From the NCBI RefSeq assembly GCF_029961155.1, contig NZ_JASBRH010000004.1, positions 234,836-298,835 of the forward strand: DNA of 64,000 bases, read 5' to 3'. Below are positions 21,835 to 29,965 of this stretch, in pieces. Below the pieces are notes generated by a model, which did no database searches, had not been told where the DNA came from, and worked only from the letters and a program-made list of their open reading frames with translations. Position 1 is the stretch's first letter. Each line of letters opens with the position of its first letter. The translations under genes and the position numbers were made by a program. This stretch comes from Pontibacterium granulatum (GTDB lineage Bacteria; Pseudomonadota; Gammaproteobacteria; Pseudomonadales; Balneatricaceae).

Positions 21835-22764
21835 TTAAAAAATGGGTGCAACGAACTCAACGTTCTCAGAGGTCACCATCTGGACCGGAATCACGATATG
21901 CTCTGGGACGGTTTCACCGGCCAGTGCCTTGATGACGGTATCGACCGTTTCAGGTCCCCCCAAAGGAAACTTGATGGTCGCAGTCTGCTTGCCATCCCTA
22001 ATGGACTGCCGGGCCTCACTGGTGTAATCCACCCCCACCATCACAACCGTGGCCGGATCAATGCCATATTTTGCCAGTACCGGGCGCACACCACTGAGCA
22101 TGCTGTCACTTTCGGAGAAAATTGCATCAACACGTTCCCCGCTGGCCAACAGCTTCTCCATCTCCATCAGCGCATCTTTGCGCAGATAGTTGCCGGTGCG
22201 TTTGATCACCTGAATCTTGGGTGAGTTTGCCACCACATCCAGAAAGCCACGGCTGCGCAACTGAGTCACATCGGCGGTCAGTATCCCCTCTAGCAGCAAG
22301 ACTTTACCTTTATCGTTCAACTTATCCGCGATAAAGCGGCCTGCAATGGCACCAATCTCGTAGTTGTCGGAATTGATAAAGGTGGTGTAATCACGGGTTT
22401 TCACACCCCGGTCTAGCACAATCACCTTGATGCCGGCCTGGTGGGCTTTAGAGATAACAGGCACGACCGAGGATTCATCGTTGGTCCCAACAATCAACAC
22501 ATCCACCTGCTGACTGATAAAGTTCTCGATATGGCGAATCAGCAACGCCGTTTTGCCCTGCGCATCGGAGTAGATAAATTCCAGATCGGGCTGGTTGGCA
22601 ATCGCATTACGCACAGCCACCACCTGAGCTTTACGGAAGTCATTTCTCAGCGTGTCCTGGGCAAAAGCGACAACGGCCCGCTGTGCTTCCGCAGCTTTCA
22701 CCGGCATGGTTAAGAAAAGCAGCAGCGTAACCAGCCAATATCCAGCTCGTTGAAATCGTGTCAT
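21835..22764 (-). CDS. periplasmic sugar-type binding protein (Peripla_BP_4/RbsB-like), likely sensory
   Basis: A 309-residue secreted protein with a signal peptide (to about residue 25, VKAAEA) and the two-lobed RbsB/LuxP-like fold: VVAFAQDTLRNDFRKAQ at the start, the IVGTNDESSVVPVISKAHQAG segment, IKVIVLDRGV, and VVMVGVDYTSEARQSIRDGK. ATG 22764 begins the signal peptide and has GGTGGA upstream; an ATG at 22785 would add seven residues. No ABC permease or ATPase gene is near; the only operon partner is the GGDEF-EAL gene downstream. This suggests it delivers ligand information rather than substrate. The ligand (a sugar, or a signal such as AI-2) is unknown. Confidence 0.82.
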   Translation of the reverse strand: MTRFQRAGYWLVTLLLFLTMPVKAAEAQRAVVAFAQDTLRNDFRKAQVVAVRNAIANQPDLEFIYSDAQGKTALLIRHIENFISQQVDVLIVGTNDESSVVPVISKAHQAGIKVIVLDRGVKTRDYTTFINSDNYEIGAIAGRFIADKLNDKGKVLLLEGILTADVTQLRSRGFLDVVANSPKIQVIKRTGNYLRKDALMEMEKLLASGERVDAIFSESDSMLSGVRPVLAKYGIDPATVVMVGVDYTSEARQSIRDGKQTATIKFPLGGPETVDTVIKALAGETVPEHIVIPVQMVTSENVEFVAPIF

Positions 22765-22785
22765 AACGTCCACCAAATACATCAT

Positions 22786-23284
22786 TCTGTTTGAATCTCA
22801 TTAGCAGCCGCTGTATTAAGACCGCCTAATATTCCGCAAAGATTATATGGACAATTGACAAATATCTACCAAACACCGCAAAAAACCTGACATAAAACAC
22901 GACAAAATATTAAATATTTGGCTTAGCAAGCGTGTTTAGACAGAACACCCAAAAGATAGAAAAACCCAAATATCTGTTTGAATCCCTGCATTGGCGGAAG
23001 GTTTGGCGCGTCGAGTATAACGATCAAACGTTAACGTTTTTTAAACGGTCCCCGACGGCGCAGTTGCGGATGTGGCCATATTGAGGGATGACACAGCACT
23101 GAGGACGGGGCTCTCTCACTCTCCCTGCACGCGCTGCCATCCCATGAATCTGCATCAAACTTTATATAAATTTCAGCAGCTTGGCCGTGCTTTTTTAGCT
23201 TCGGGCTTCTGAAATGCTCATTCCGCGTGCTAAGCTGCGAAATGCAAAAAATATCAGTGCATTAGAAGAAGACAGAGTAATTGC
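22786..23284. other. intergenic region between divergent genes, with a LacI-type palindrome
   Basis: About 500 bases without a gene. It contains the perfect 14-base palindrome AAACGTTAACGTTT at 23026-23039, the shape of a LacI/RbsR-family operator. No regulator of that family is in the window. Promoters for the binding-protein gene (minus) and the response-regulator gene (plus) should lie here. Confidence 0.4.
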
Positions 23285-24070
23285 ATGGCAGGCCTGAAAG
23301 TTCTGATTGTTGATGACGCACGCTTTATTCGCGATCTGGTAACCAAGATTGTCAGCGCCGGTTTTCCCCAGTCCGAGGTGAAGGCGGCGGAAGACGGTGA
23401 CGTCGGTCGCAAGCTGATGATGCAAAACAAATTCGACATTATCCTTTGCGACTGGGAGATGCCGGGCATGTCTGGCCTTGAGCTCCTGCAGTGGGCACGC
23501 CGTGAACCCAACTACCAGACGGTCCCGTTCCTGATGGTGACCAGCCGTGGCGAACGCGACTACGTTTTAAAAGCGGTGCAGTCCGGCGTCAATGATTACA
23601 TCGGCAAACCGTTCGAGCCGGCTCAACTGATCGAGAAAATAAAAACCTGGCTGGCGAAGGGCGGTGAAACCAACGCCGTGGCCCGTCGTCGTGCAGCACA
23701 GCTGCTGGCAGCCGAACAAGGTGCGACAAAGAAACCGACACAGAAAAAACCGAAAGGGCTGGCCCAGCTGCGTTTTGGTGGTGCCATGCACCGCTGTGCG
23801 GTCAAAGAGCTAACCCTTCAGCAGGTGAAAGTCGCGGTAAAACGCGAAGACGGTATCCCATCCATGCTGGAACCCACCGTTGTGGATATCGAGCAGGTAA
23901 GTGGCCAGGACACCATCCAGCTCAACGGTTTTGTACGTGCCATCGAAGCCCACGAACCGAAAGTCGACACCATTTTCCTCAACGTGGACGTGCTCTTTGT
24001 GGATAACGATCCTGAGAAGATGGAACTGCTGTCCCGTTACATCGAGCAGATGCGCAAGAGTGCTGGGTAA
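23285..24070 (+). CDS. response regulator: CheY-like receiver plus C-terminal domain of unknown type
   Basis: A 261-residue protein. Residues 1-122 form a receiver domain with acidic pocket Asp10-Asp11, phosphoacceptor Asp56 (ILCDWEMPG), Thr in VTSRG and Lys in IGKPF. After a basic, low-complexity linker (KKPTQKKPKG, about 152-161) follows a domain of about 100 residues beginning LAQLRFGGAMHRCAVKELTLQQVKV. It is beta-rich and might be PilZ-like, but the PilZ RxxxR motif is not seen. No histidine kinase is adjacent. Domain output cannot be assigned. Confidence 0.75.
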   Translation: MAGLKVLIVDDARFIRDLVTKIVSAGFPQSEVKAAEDGDVGRKLMMQNKFDIILCDWEMPGMSGLELLQWARREPNYQTVPFLMVTSRGERDYVLKAVQSGVNDYIGKPFEPAQLIEKIKTWLAKGGETNAVARRRAAQLLAAEQGATKKPTQKKPKGLAQLRFGGAMHRCAVKELTLQQVKVAVKREDGIPSMLEPTVVDIEQVSGQDTIQLNGFVRAIEAHEPKVDTIFLNVDVLFVDNDPEKMELLSRYIEQMRKSAG

Positions 24071-24093
24071 ACACCCGGCTCTTGCCCCTCACC

Positions 24094-24801
24094 ATGAATG
24101 TCCGCCTCTCGATCCGATCCTACACCCGCACCATGCATGCCCACGCGCATGATTACTATCAACTGGTACTGCCACTTCAAGGCGCAATCGCAATCACCAC
24201 AGCCGGCGCTTCGGACCGGGTTGGTCCCGGTCGATGTGTGATTATTCACGCGGGCACAGAACACAGCTTTGCGGCAGATGAACGGGCCCGTTTTCTGGTG
24301 GCCGACCTGGACGCGCTGCCGGAAAACATGTCTACGCTGAGCACCCCATTTACCAATATCTCGTCGCCGCTGCTGACCTTCTGCCAATTTGTGGAGTACC
24401 AGCTACAACACAGCCACAACCCCGATCTCAACCGTGAAATAGGCAAGCTGTTTGTCAGTCTGCTCGCCGTAGAACCGTTCCAGGCCCAGTATGACCCGCG
24501 CATCTCACGGGTGCTGGAGCACCTGCAGCAGGATCTGGCCTGTACACCCAGCGTAGCGGAACTGGCCGCGATCGCCTGCCTTAGTCTGAGCCAGTACAAA
24601 ACCCTGTTTAAGCAGCAGACAGGCCTCTCCACCAGCCAGTTCCTGCTCAAGCTGCGTATGGACAGGGCCCGCGCCCTGCTTGCCCACACCGATTACCCGG
24701 TCAGTATCGTGGCCGAACAGGTGGGTTATACCGACCTGTCCGCCTTCAGCCGCCGCTTCTCCGAGCACTTCGGCCAGTCTCCACGCCAATTCCGAGGCTG
24801 A
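24094..24801 (+). CDS. AraC-family transcriptional regulator with cupin sensor
   Basis: A 235-residue regulator. The N-terminal part (to about 110) is cupin-like with the metal/ligand pattern MHAHAHDYYQLVLPLQG and GTEHSF. The C-terminal part has two helix-turn-helix units (LAAIACLSLSQYKTLFKQQ and VAEQVGYTDLSAFSRRFSEHFGQSPRQFR), the AraC signature. I use ATG 24094; a TTG at 24082 would add four residues. It lies just before an EamA-type exporter gene in the same direction, which it may control. Confidence 0.85.
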   Translation: MNVRLSIRSYTRTMHAHAHDYYQLVLPLQGAIAITTAGASDRVGPGRCVIIHAGTEHSFAADERARFLVADLDALPENMSTLSTPFTNISSPLLTFCQFVEYQLQHSHNPDLNREIGKLFVSLLAVEPFQAQYDPRISRVLEHLQQDLACTPSVAELAAIACLSLSQYKTLFKQQTGLSTSQFLLKLRMDRARALLAHTDYPVSIVAEQVGYTDLSAFSRRFSEHFGQSPRQFRG

Positions 24802-24905
24802 GCAGATTCGGCTTTCGCTCTAACTAAACCGGCTATTCAGCACAATTCACTATCAAGAACTGATTTACACTGCTCCTGTCTACAACAAGCTTCGGGAAAC
24901 AGACC

Positions 24906-25799
24906 ATGGCAACAGCACTGGGTATAAGCGCAATTCTGCTGTGGGGCATCCTCGCCCTGCTTGGCACTATGACCACCAGCCTACCGGCCTTTAAGCTGCT
25001 GTTCATCTGTTTCGCCATCTCCGCCCTCATCATGTTTGCTCGGCGCATGATTCGCGGGGAGCGTATTCTACGAAGACCAAACCTGCCGCTGCGTAGCTGG
25101 CTGATCGGCATAACCGGTCTATTTGGCTTCCACTTTTTCTACTTTATGGCGCTCAGGCAAGCTCCGGCGCTGGAGGTAAGCCTGATTGTATATCTCTGGC
25201 CACTGCTGCTGGCGGTATTGGTCGCCCACAGCGACCAGCGCTTGCGCGCATTACTGGGAGGTTTGGTGGGCTTTATCGGCATTGTGGTCTTGATGTCAGG
25301 CAAAGGCGAACTGACGCTGTCGGGCGACTCCACTCTGGGTTATCTGCTGGCAATCCTCTGCGCGCTGATCTGGTCGAACTACTCGGCCTATCTAGCCCGC
25401 TCACCGGGCAAGGTGGATGATATCGGCTGGATCTCGCTGGCGGTTGCGGGCCTTTCCCTGCTCGCGCACCTCATCCTAGAGAGCAATTTCTCACTGGATG
25501 CCTCGCTATGGCAGTTCTCAAGCAGTGAATGGTTGGGTGCGATCCTGCTAGGCCTGGGGCCAGTGGGCGGAGCCTTCTACCTCTGGGATATTGGCTTGAA
25601 ACAGGGCAATAAAACCCTGCTGGCCTCGCTGAGCTTTTTTGCCCCGCTGATATCCTCCGTTGCACTGGTAGTGGCAGGACAGGACAAACCTTCTGTAGAA
25701 CTGCTGATCTCGGTAGGTTTGATCATGCTGGGCGGGTTGATTGCCAACCGTAACTCCCAAAAGCCAAGGACAAAAACGCTGGATAACACCACCCCTTGA
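24906..25799 (+). CDS. EamA/DMT-family transporter (metabolite exporter)
   Basis: A 297-residue inner-membrane protein with ten predicted TM helices in two five-helix repeats, the EamA pattern. The segment FHFFYFMALRQAPALEVSLIVYLWPLLLAVL at the first repeat boundary resembles YddG-like amino-acid exporters, and GPVGGAFYLWDIGLKQGN sits in the second repeat. The substrate is not known; aromatic or other amino acids would be a guess. It is separated by about 105 bases from the AraC-family gene and by 74 bases from the Ada-like gene. Confidence 0.85.
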   Translation: MATALGISAILLWGILALLGTMTTSLPAFKLLFICFAISALIMFARRMIRGERILRRPNLPLRSWLIGITGLFGFHFFYFMALRQAPALEVSLIVYLWPLLLAVLVAHSDQRLRALLGGLVGFIGIVVLMSGKGELTLSGDSTLGYLLAILCALIWSNYSAYLARSPGKVDDIGWISLAVAGLSLLAHLILESNFSLDASLWQFSSSEWLGAILLGLGPVGGAFYLWDIGLKQGNKTLLASLSFFAPLISSVALVVAGQDKPSVELLISVGLIMLGGLIANRNSQKPRTKTLDNTTP

Positions 25800-25873
25800 G
25801 CAAGAATCGGGTGGTCGACTGAATTTACATCGCGCACACTAAGGACAGGTTTCATAACAGGATCAGCCTAGCG

Positions 25874-26716
25874 ATGAGTTCAAAGCAGCACTACGACACC
25901 GTGGCCCGCGCCATCGAATATATCCACAGCCGTGCCCGCCATCAGCCTACGCTGGCGGAAGTAGCCAGTGCCGTGGGTAGCAGTGAATCTCATCTGCAGC
26001 GGATTTTCAGCGCCTGGGCGGGGATCTCTCCCAAACGTTTTCTGCAATACCTGACCAAGGAGTACGCCCTGCAGGCGTTGCATAACGCCGATGATCTGCT
26101 CAGTGTGTCGCTGGACAGCGGCCTGTCGAGCCCCGGCCGTTTGCACGACCTGATGATCTCCTGCGAAGCGATGACACCCGGCGAGATCAAGTCCGGGGGG
26201 GCAGGCGTTCAGATCGGATACGGCTACACCGACACCCCATTTGGCACTGCGCTGATCGGCTGGACAGCGCGCGGCATCTGCTATCTGGCGTTCTGTTCCG
26301 GTGACGAGGCAGAGCGTCTGGATGAGCTGAAGTCCCAGTGGTGCGCCGCCCAATCAGCGGAGGATTCCAAACAAGCGGCCCAGTATGGTGCACAGATTTT
26401 TCCAACCACCCCTATCCCCGGCAAGCTGCACCTGGTGCTGCGTGGCACCAACTTCCAGATCAAGGTGTGGGAAGCGCTGCTGAAGGTCGAACCTGGCCAA
26501 CTGGTCTCCTACGGACAGCTTGCGCAGCAGCTGGGAATACCAAACGCGCAACGGGCAGTGGGCACGGCGGTCGCCAAAAACAACATCGGCTTTCTGATCC
26601 CCTGCCATCGGGTCATTAAAGGCACGGGCGAGTCGGGCAACTACCGCTGGGGTAGTACACGCAAGCGAGCGATGCATGTCTGGGAAGGCGGTCAGCATCC
26701 GCTTATGAACGATTAG
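25874..26716 (+). CDS. Ada-like protein: AraC-type HTH fused to O6-methylguanine-DNA methyltransferase
   Basis: A 280-residue fusion. Residues about 8-95 form an AraC-type HTH (LAEVASAVGSSESHLQRIFSAWAGISPKRFLQYL). Residues about 110-280 form the methyltransferase, with active Cys244 in IPCHRVI and the DNA-binding helix region YGQLAQQLGIPNAQRAVGTAV. It repairs O6-methylguanine by suicidal transfer to Cys244. The N-terminal Ada domain with the four zinc-binding Cys residues that sense phosphotriesters is missing, so it cannot be induced in the Ada way. This shorter 'ADA regulatory-like' form is common in proteobacteria. Confidence 0.9.
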   Translation: MSSKQHYDTVARAIEYIHSRARHQPTLAEVASAVGSSESHLQRIFSAWAGISPKRFLQYLTKEYALQALHNADDLLSVSLDSGLSSPGRLHDLMISCEAMTPGEIKSGGAGVQIGYGYTDTPFGTALIGWTARGICYLAFCSGDEAERLDELKSQWCAAQSAEDSKQAAQYGAQIFPTTPIPGKLHLVLRGTNFQIKVWEALLKVEPGQLVSYGQLAQQLGIPNAQRAVGTAVAKNNIGFLIPCHRVIKGTGESGNYRWGSTRKRAMHVWEGGQHPLMND

Positions 26717-26846
26717 TTGATCCAGCGCCACCAAACCTCTCTGCTTCACTGGCACTTCATAAAAGGTTCACAGGTCTGTAATCTAACCAGCTGTTAATAT
26801 GCCGCTTCTTTCAAAGCACGATCTTCAAATGAACACGGAGAGCTGG

Positions 26847-27572
26847 ATGTCCGGGCGTAAAACGGTCACTTCACTGCAGGTGGTGGAGTACCTGAGAAAT
26901 TGTATTGAACACGGTGATCTGCAACCGGAAGACAAGCTGCCGTCCGAGCGCGTGATCAGCGAACAGCTGCAAACTACCCGTGTGACCGCCCGCGAAGCAT
27001 TGAAACAGCTGGAAGCCGAAGGCGCCATCTACCGTTCCAACCGCCGGGGCTGGTTTGTCACGCCGCGTCGCATCAACTATGACCCAAGCCGTAGCACCTT
27101 CTTCATGGACTACGTAGCCGCCCAGGGATTCACCCCGTACAGCACGGAGCTGGGCAAGGCACGGATCGGGATCACTTCACGTCTGGCGCGCAAGATGGGT
27201 GCAGCGTCCGACGAGACTCTGGTGAAGCTGGAGCGTGTGCGCGGTGCAAATGGTCGTGCGGTGTATCTGGAGACTATCTATTTACGGGAGAGCCTGCTGC
27301 CGGGTATCTATGACAAGTCTCTGGAGCGCTCTGTCAGCACCGTATTGACGCACGACTATGAACAGGCGTTCAGCACGGTTGAGCTGGATATCACGGTGGG
27401 CGCTTTAACCGCCGAACAAGCCGCGTTGCTGGACGCACCCGCCGGTTATACCTGCATCTGTGTGCACCGAATTACCCGTAATGCAGATGGCGATGTACTG
27501 GAGTACGATCGAGAATACTGGCGTCATGACTCACTGAATCTCAACGTCCTGATCGATAACCGCAAAGGCTAA
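26847..27572 (+). CDS. phnR: GntR/UTRA-family regulator of 2-aminoethylphosphonate genes (PhnR)
   Basis: A 241-residue regulator. The N-terminal winged helix has the GntR motif KLPSERVISEQLQTTRVTAREALKQL; the C-terminal UTRA domain (about 85-241) binds the effector and ends YDREYWRHDSLNLNV. Position before phnS-phnT-phnU-phnW-phnX identifies it as PhnR. ATG 26847 is preferred because GGAG lies six bases upstream; ATGs at 26829 and 26799 have no ribosome site. Likely operators of the HutC/UTRA shape are seen before phnS and phnW. The inducer is probably 2-AEP or phosphonoacetaldehyde (inference). Confidence 0.88.
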   Translation: MSGRKTVTSLQVVEYLRNCIEHGDLQPEDKLPSERVISEQLQTTRVTAREALKQLEAEGAIYRSNRRGWFVTPRRINYDPSRSTFFMDYVAAQGFTPYSTELGKARIGITSRLARKMGAASDETLVKLERVRGANGRAVYLETIYLRESLLPGIYDKSLERSVSTVLTHDYEQAFSTVELDITVGALTAEQAALLDAPAGYTCICVHRITRNADGDVLEYDREYWRHDSLNLNVLIDNRKG

Positions 27573-27589
27573 AACCCTACTATTTATAA

Positions 27590-27625
27590 GGTCTGCAGCG
27601 AACTGGTTCTTTTCACTGCAGATCC
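27590..27625 (+). terminator. hairpin after phnR
   Basis: GGTCTGCAGCGAA (27590-27602) pairs with TTCACTGCAGATCC (27612-27625) with one bulge, followed by TTTCC. A moderate intrinsic terminator that would separate phnR from phnS. Confidence 0.55.
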
Positions 27626-27665
27626 TTTCCACCTCTCCTTACTGACATCAGAAACGAAAGTCTGC

Positions 27666-27705
27666 CCGTCATAATTCTTTTTTATTACTGTCACAGGATC
27701 GTCAA
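27666..27705 (+). promoter_or_regulatory. Pho-box-like direct repeats before phnS
   Basis: CCGTCAT (27666), CTGTCAC (27688) and TCGTCAA (27699) stand in register with an 11-base period and short, mostly AT-rich gaps, like PhoB half-sites (CTGTCAT). The element expected at 27677 is degenerate. PhoB control under phosphate limitation would fit the pathway. A -10 candidate, TATAAC, is at 27714-27719. Confidence 0.45.
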
Positions 27706-27732
27706 ATTCCACATATAACCTGCTCGCATCCC

Positions 27733-27744
27733 TGGTGTAGACCA
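27733..27744 (+). promoter_or_regulatory. PhnR operator candidate before phnS
   Basis: TGGTGTAGACCA, a near-palindrome of the TGGTxTAxACCA shape known for HutC/UTRA regulators such as NagR/YvoA and, from memory, mycobacterial PhnF. It lies 30 bases before the phnS start codon, just downstream of the likely -10. Confidence 0.6.
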
Positions 27745-27774
27745 GACCAAGACTTATCGATCAGGAATGTGACC

Positions 27775-28800
27775 ATGACTTTCAAGAAACTGTTTTCCGG
27801 CCTGCTCGCTGCAGGTGCAATGACTGCAGCTACCGCTGCGATGGCGGGTACTGAACTGACCGTCTACACCGCTTTCGAAGCGGAAGACCTGAAGCGTTAC
27901 GCAAAAGAGTTCAACAAACAGCACCCTGATATCAAGATCAACTGGGTACGTGACTCTACCGGTATCGTGACGGCCAAACTGCTGGCTGAGAAAGAAAACC
28001 CACAGGCTGACGTGGTGTGGGGTCTGGCGGCAACCTCCCTGCTGGTGATGAAAAACGAAGGCATGTTGTCTCCATACGCGCCTAAAGGCGTGGAAGCCCT
28101 GTCTCCTAAATTCCGTGACAACGACGCAACGCCATCCTGGATTGGTCTGGATGCGTGGATTGCGGGTATCTGCTTCAACACTATCGAAGCGGAGAAGCAC
28201 AACCTGCCTAAACCTACCTCTTGGGAAGATCTGACCAAGCCTGTTTACCAGGGTCATATCATCATGCCTAACCCGAACTCTTCCGGTACAGGCTTCCTGG
28301 ACGTAGCGTCCTGGCTGCAGATGTTCGGCGAAGAGAAAGGTTGGGACTACATGGACCAACTGCACACCAACATCGCTCGCTACACTCACTCCGGTTCCAA
28401 GCCTTGTAAGCTGGCGGCAGCCGGTGAAGCGCCAATCGGTATCTCCTTCGCATACAAAGGTGCGAAGCTGAAGAAGAAAGGTGCGCCTCTGGACGTAGTG
28501 TTCCCTAAAGAGGGTCTGGGTTGGGACATGGAAGCGGCGGCGATCGTGAAAGGCACCGACGACATGGCTGCTGCTAAGAAACTGATGGACTTCGCAGCGT
28601 CCCGCGAAGCAAACGTAATGTACAACGTGGGTTACGCGGTTGTAGCAATCCCTGGTGTTGCGAAACCAGTTCAGTACTACCCGGAAAACCCGGAAGCGAT
28701 GATGATCGACAACGACTTCGCTTGGTCTGCGGCAAACCGCAGCGCCATCCTGAAAGAGTGGCAGGGTCGTTACGACAGCAAGTCTGATCCTAAGAACTAA
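27775..28800 (+). CDS. phnS: 2-aminoethylphosphonate ABC transporter, periplasmic binding protein
   Basis: A 341-residue secreted protein: signal peptide (1-24, AATAAMAG) then an iron/spermidine-type binding fold starting ELTVYTAFEAEDLKRYAKEF. Segments ADVVWGLAATSLL and the late YNVGYAVVAIPGV fit the 2-AEP-binding subfamily (PhnS/TIGR03261-like). It captures 2-AEP in the periplasm for the PhnT-permease complex. ATG 27775 follows AGGA and starts the signal peptide; an in-frame GTG at 27769 is less likely. It uses a notably restricted, optimal-looking codon set, as expected for a very highly expressed binding protein. Confidence 0.88.
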   Translation: MTFKKLFSGLLAAGAMTAATAAMAGTELTVYTAFEAEDLKRYAKEFNKQHPDIKINWVRDSTGIVTAKLLAEKENPQADVVWGLAATSLLVMKNEGMLSPYAPKGVEALSPKFRDNDATPSWIGLDAWIAGICFNTIEAEKHNLPKPTSWEDLTKPVYQGHIIMPNPNSSGTGFLDVASWLQMFGEEKGWDYMDQLHTNIARYTHSGSKPCKLAAAGEAPIGISFAYKGAKLKKKGAPLDVVFPKEGLGWDMEAAAIVKGTDDMAAAKKLMDFAASREANVMYNVGYAVVAIPGVAKPVQYYPENPEAMMIDNDFAWSAANRSAILKEWQGRYDSKSDPKN

Positions 28801-28818
28801 TCAGAATAGTTCGCGCAA

Positions 28819-28860
28819 AAGCGGGGTGCGCGCAAGCGTACCCCGCTTCGTCGTTTCTTT
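28819..28860 (+). terminator. attenuating terminator between phnS and phnT
   Basis: AAGCGGGGT (28819-28827) pairs with ACCCCGCTT (28840-28848), and CGTCGTTTCTTT follows. Such hairpins after a binding-protein gene commonly leave it more highly expressed than the transporter genes downstream. Confidence 0.7.
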
Positions 28861-28891
28861 GTCACTGTAATCCAACATCGGGGGAGTTATC

Positions 28892-29962
28892 ATGAGTCGC
28901 TCATACCTCACTATTAAAAACGTCCATAAACACTTCGGTGACTTTGTTGCCCTGAAAGATATCTCACTGGAGATCCAGGAAGGCGAATTTGTCTGCTTCC
29001 TGGGGCCTTCCGGCTGCGGCAAAACCACATTGCTGCGGGCAGTTGCCGGTCTCGATATGCAGACCGAAGGAGAGATCTTTCAAAGCGGCAAAAACATCTC
29101 CTGGCTGCCACCGGAACACCGTGACTTCGGTATCGTTTTCCAGTCCTATGCCCTGTTCCCGAACCTGACCGTCGCCGAAAATATCGCCTACGGCCTGCGT
29201 AACCAGAAAGTCCGTCGCGCTGATATTCGTAACCGCGTGGACGAACTGCTGACGATGATCGGCCTGCCGGATTCCGGTAAGAAATTCCCATCCCAGCTGT
29301 CCGGCGGTCAGCAGCAGCGCGTAGCGCTGGCACGTGCCATCGCCACCAAACCGGGTTTGTTGTTGCTGGATGAACCCCTATCGGCACTGGATGCCCGTGT
29401 GCGTCTACACCTGCGCCAAGAGATCAAATCCCTGCAGCGCCAGCTGGGTGTCACCACCATCATGGTGACCCACGACCAGGAGGAAGCACTCTCCATGGCC
29501 GACAAGATTGTGGTGATGAACCAGGGTGTGATCGAACAGATCGGTACCCCGGAAGAGATCTACTCCAACCCGGCGACCCGCTTTGTTGCGTCGTTTGTTG
29601 GCACCATGAACTTTATCCCGGCACAGCGGGAAGGTAACCGTGTACGTGTCGGCACGCGTGAGATGAGCTGCCGCGGTCATCACAACCTGCAAAGCGAACA
29701 CCAGGGCGAGATGAACATCGCCATCCGTCCGGAAGATTTCCGCGTACGCTACAACGGTGATGCCACCAACACCCTGCGCGCCGACGTGCGCAACATGGAA
29801 TTCCTGGGCTCCTTCGTACGCACCGAACTGGATCTGGACGGTGTCGGCGATCCCGTGGTGGCCGACTTTTCCATGAACGACGTACGCGATATGAACATCC
29901 AGGTGGGTGGCGAGCTGATGCTGGACCTGCCGGAAAACCGTCTTCATCTGTTTGAGCACTAA
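28892..29962 (+). CDS. phnT: 2-aminoethylphosphonate ABC transporter, ATP-binding subunit
   Basis: A 356-residue ATPase: Walker A GPSGCGKTT (about residues 36-44), signature LSGGQQQRVALARA, Walker B LLLLDEPLSALD, His switch MVTHDQEEAL, and a C-terminal TOBE domain (about 240-356) as in the Pot/Mal/Fbp group. It powers 2-AEP uptake with the PhnU permease encoded three bases downstream. The ribosome site GGGGGAG precedes the ATG. The subfamily is assigned by position in the phn operon. Confidence 0.9.
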   Translation: MSRSYLTIKNVHKHFGDFVALKDISLEIQEGEFVCFLGPSGCGKTTLLRAVAGLDMQTEGEIFQSGKNISWLPPEHRDFGIVFQSYALFPNLTVAENIAYGLRNQKVRRADIRNRVDELLTMIGLPDSGKKFPSQLSGGQQQRVALARAIATKPGLLLLDEPLSALDARVRLHLRQEIKSLQRQLGVTTIMVTHDQEEALSMADKIVVMNQGVIEQIGTPEEIYSNPATRFVASFVGTMNFIPAQREGNRVRVGTREMSCRGHHNLQSEHQGEMNIAIRPEDFRVRYNGDATNTLRADVRNMEFLGSFVRTELDLDGVGDPVVADFSMNDVRDMNIQVGGELMLDLPENRLHLFEH

Positions 29963-29965
29963 TGT

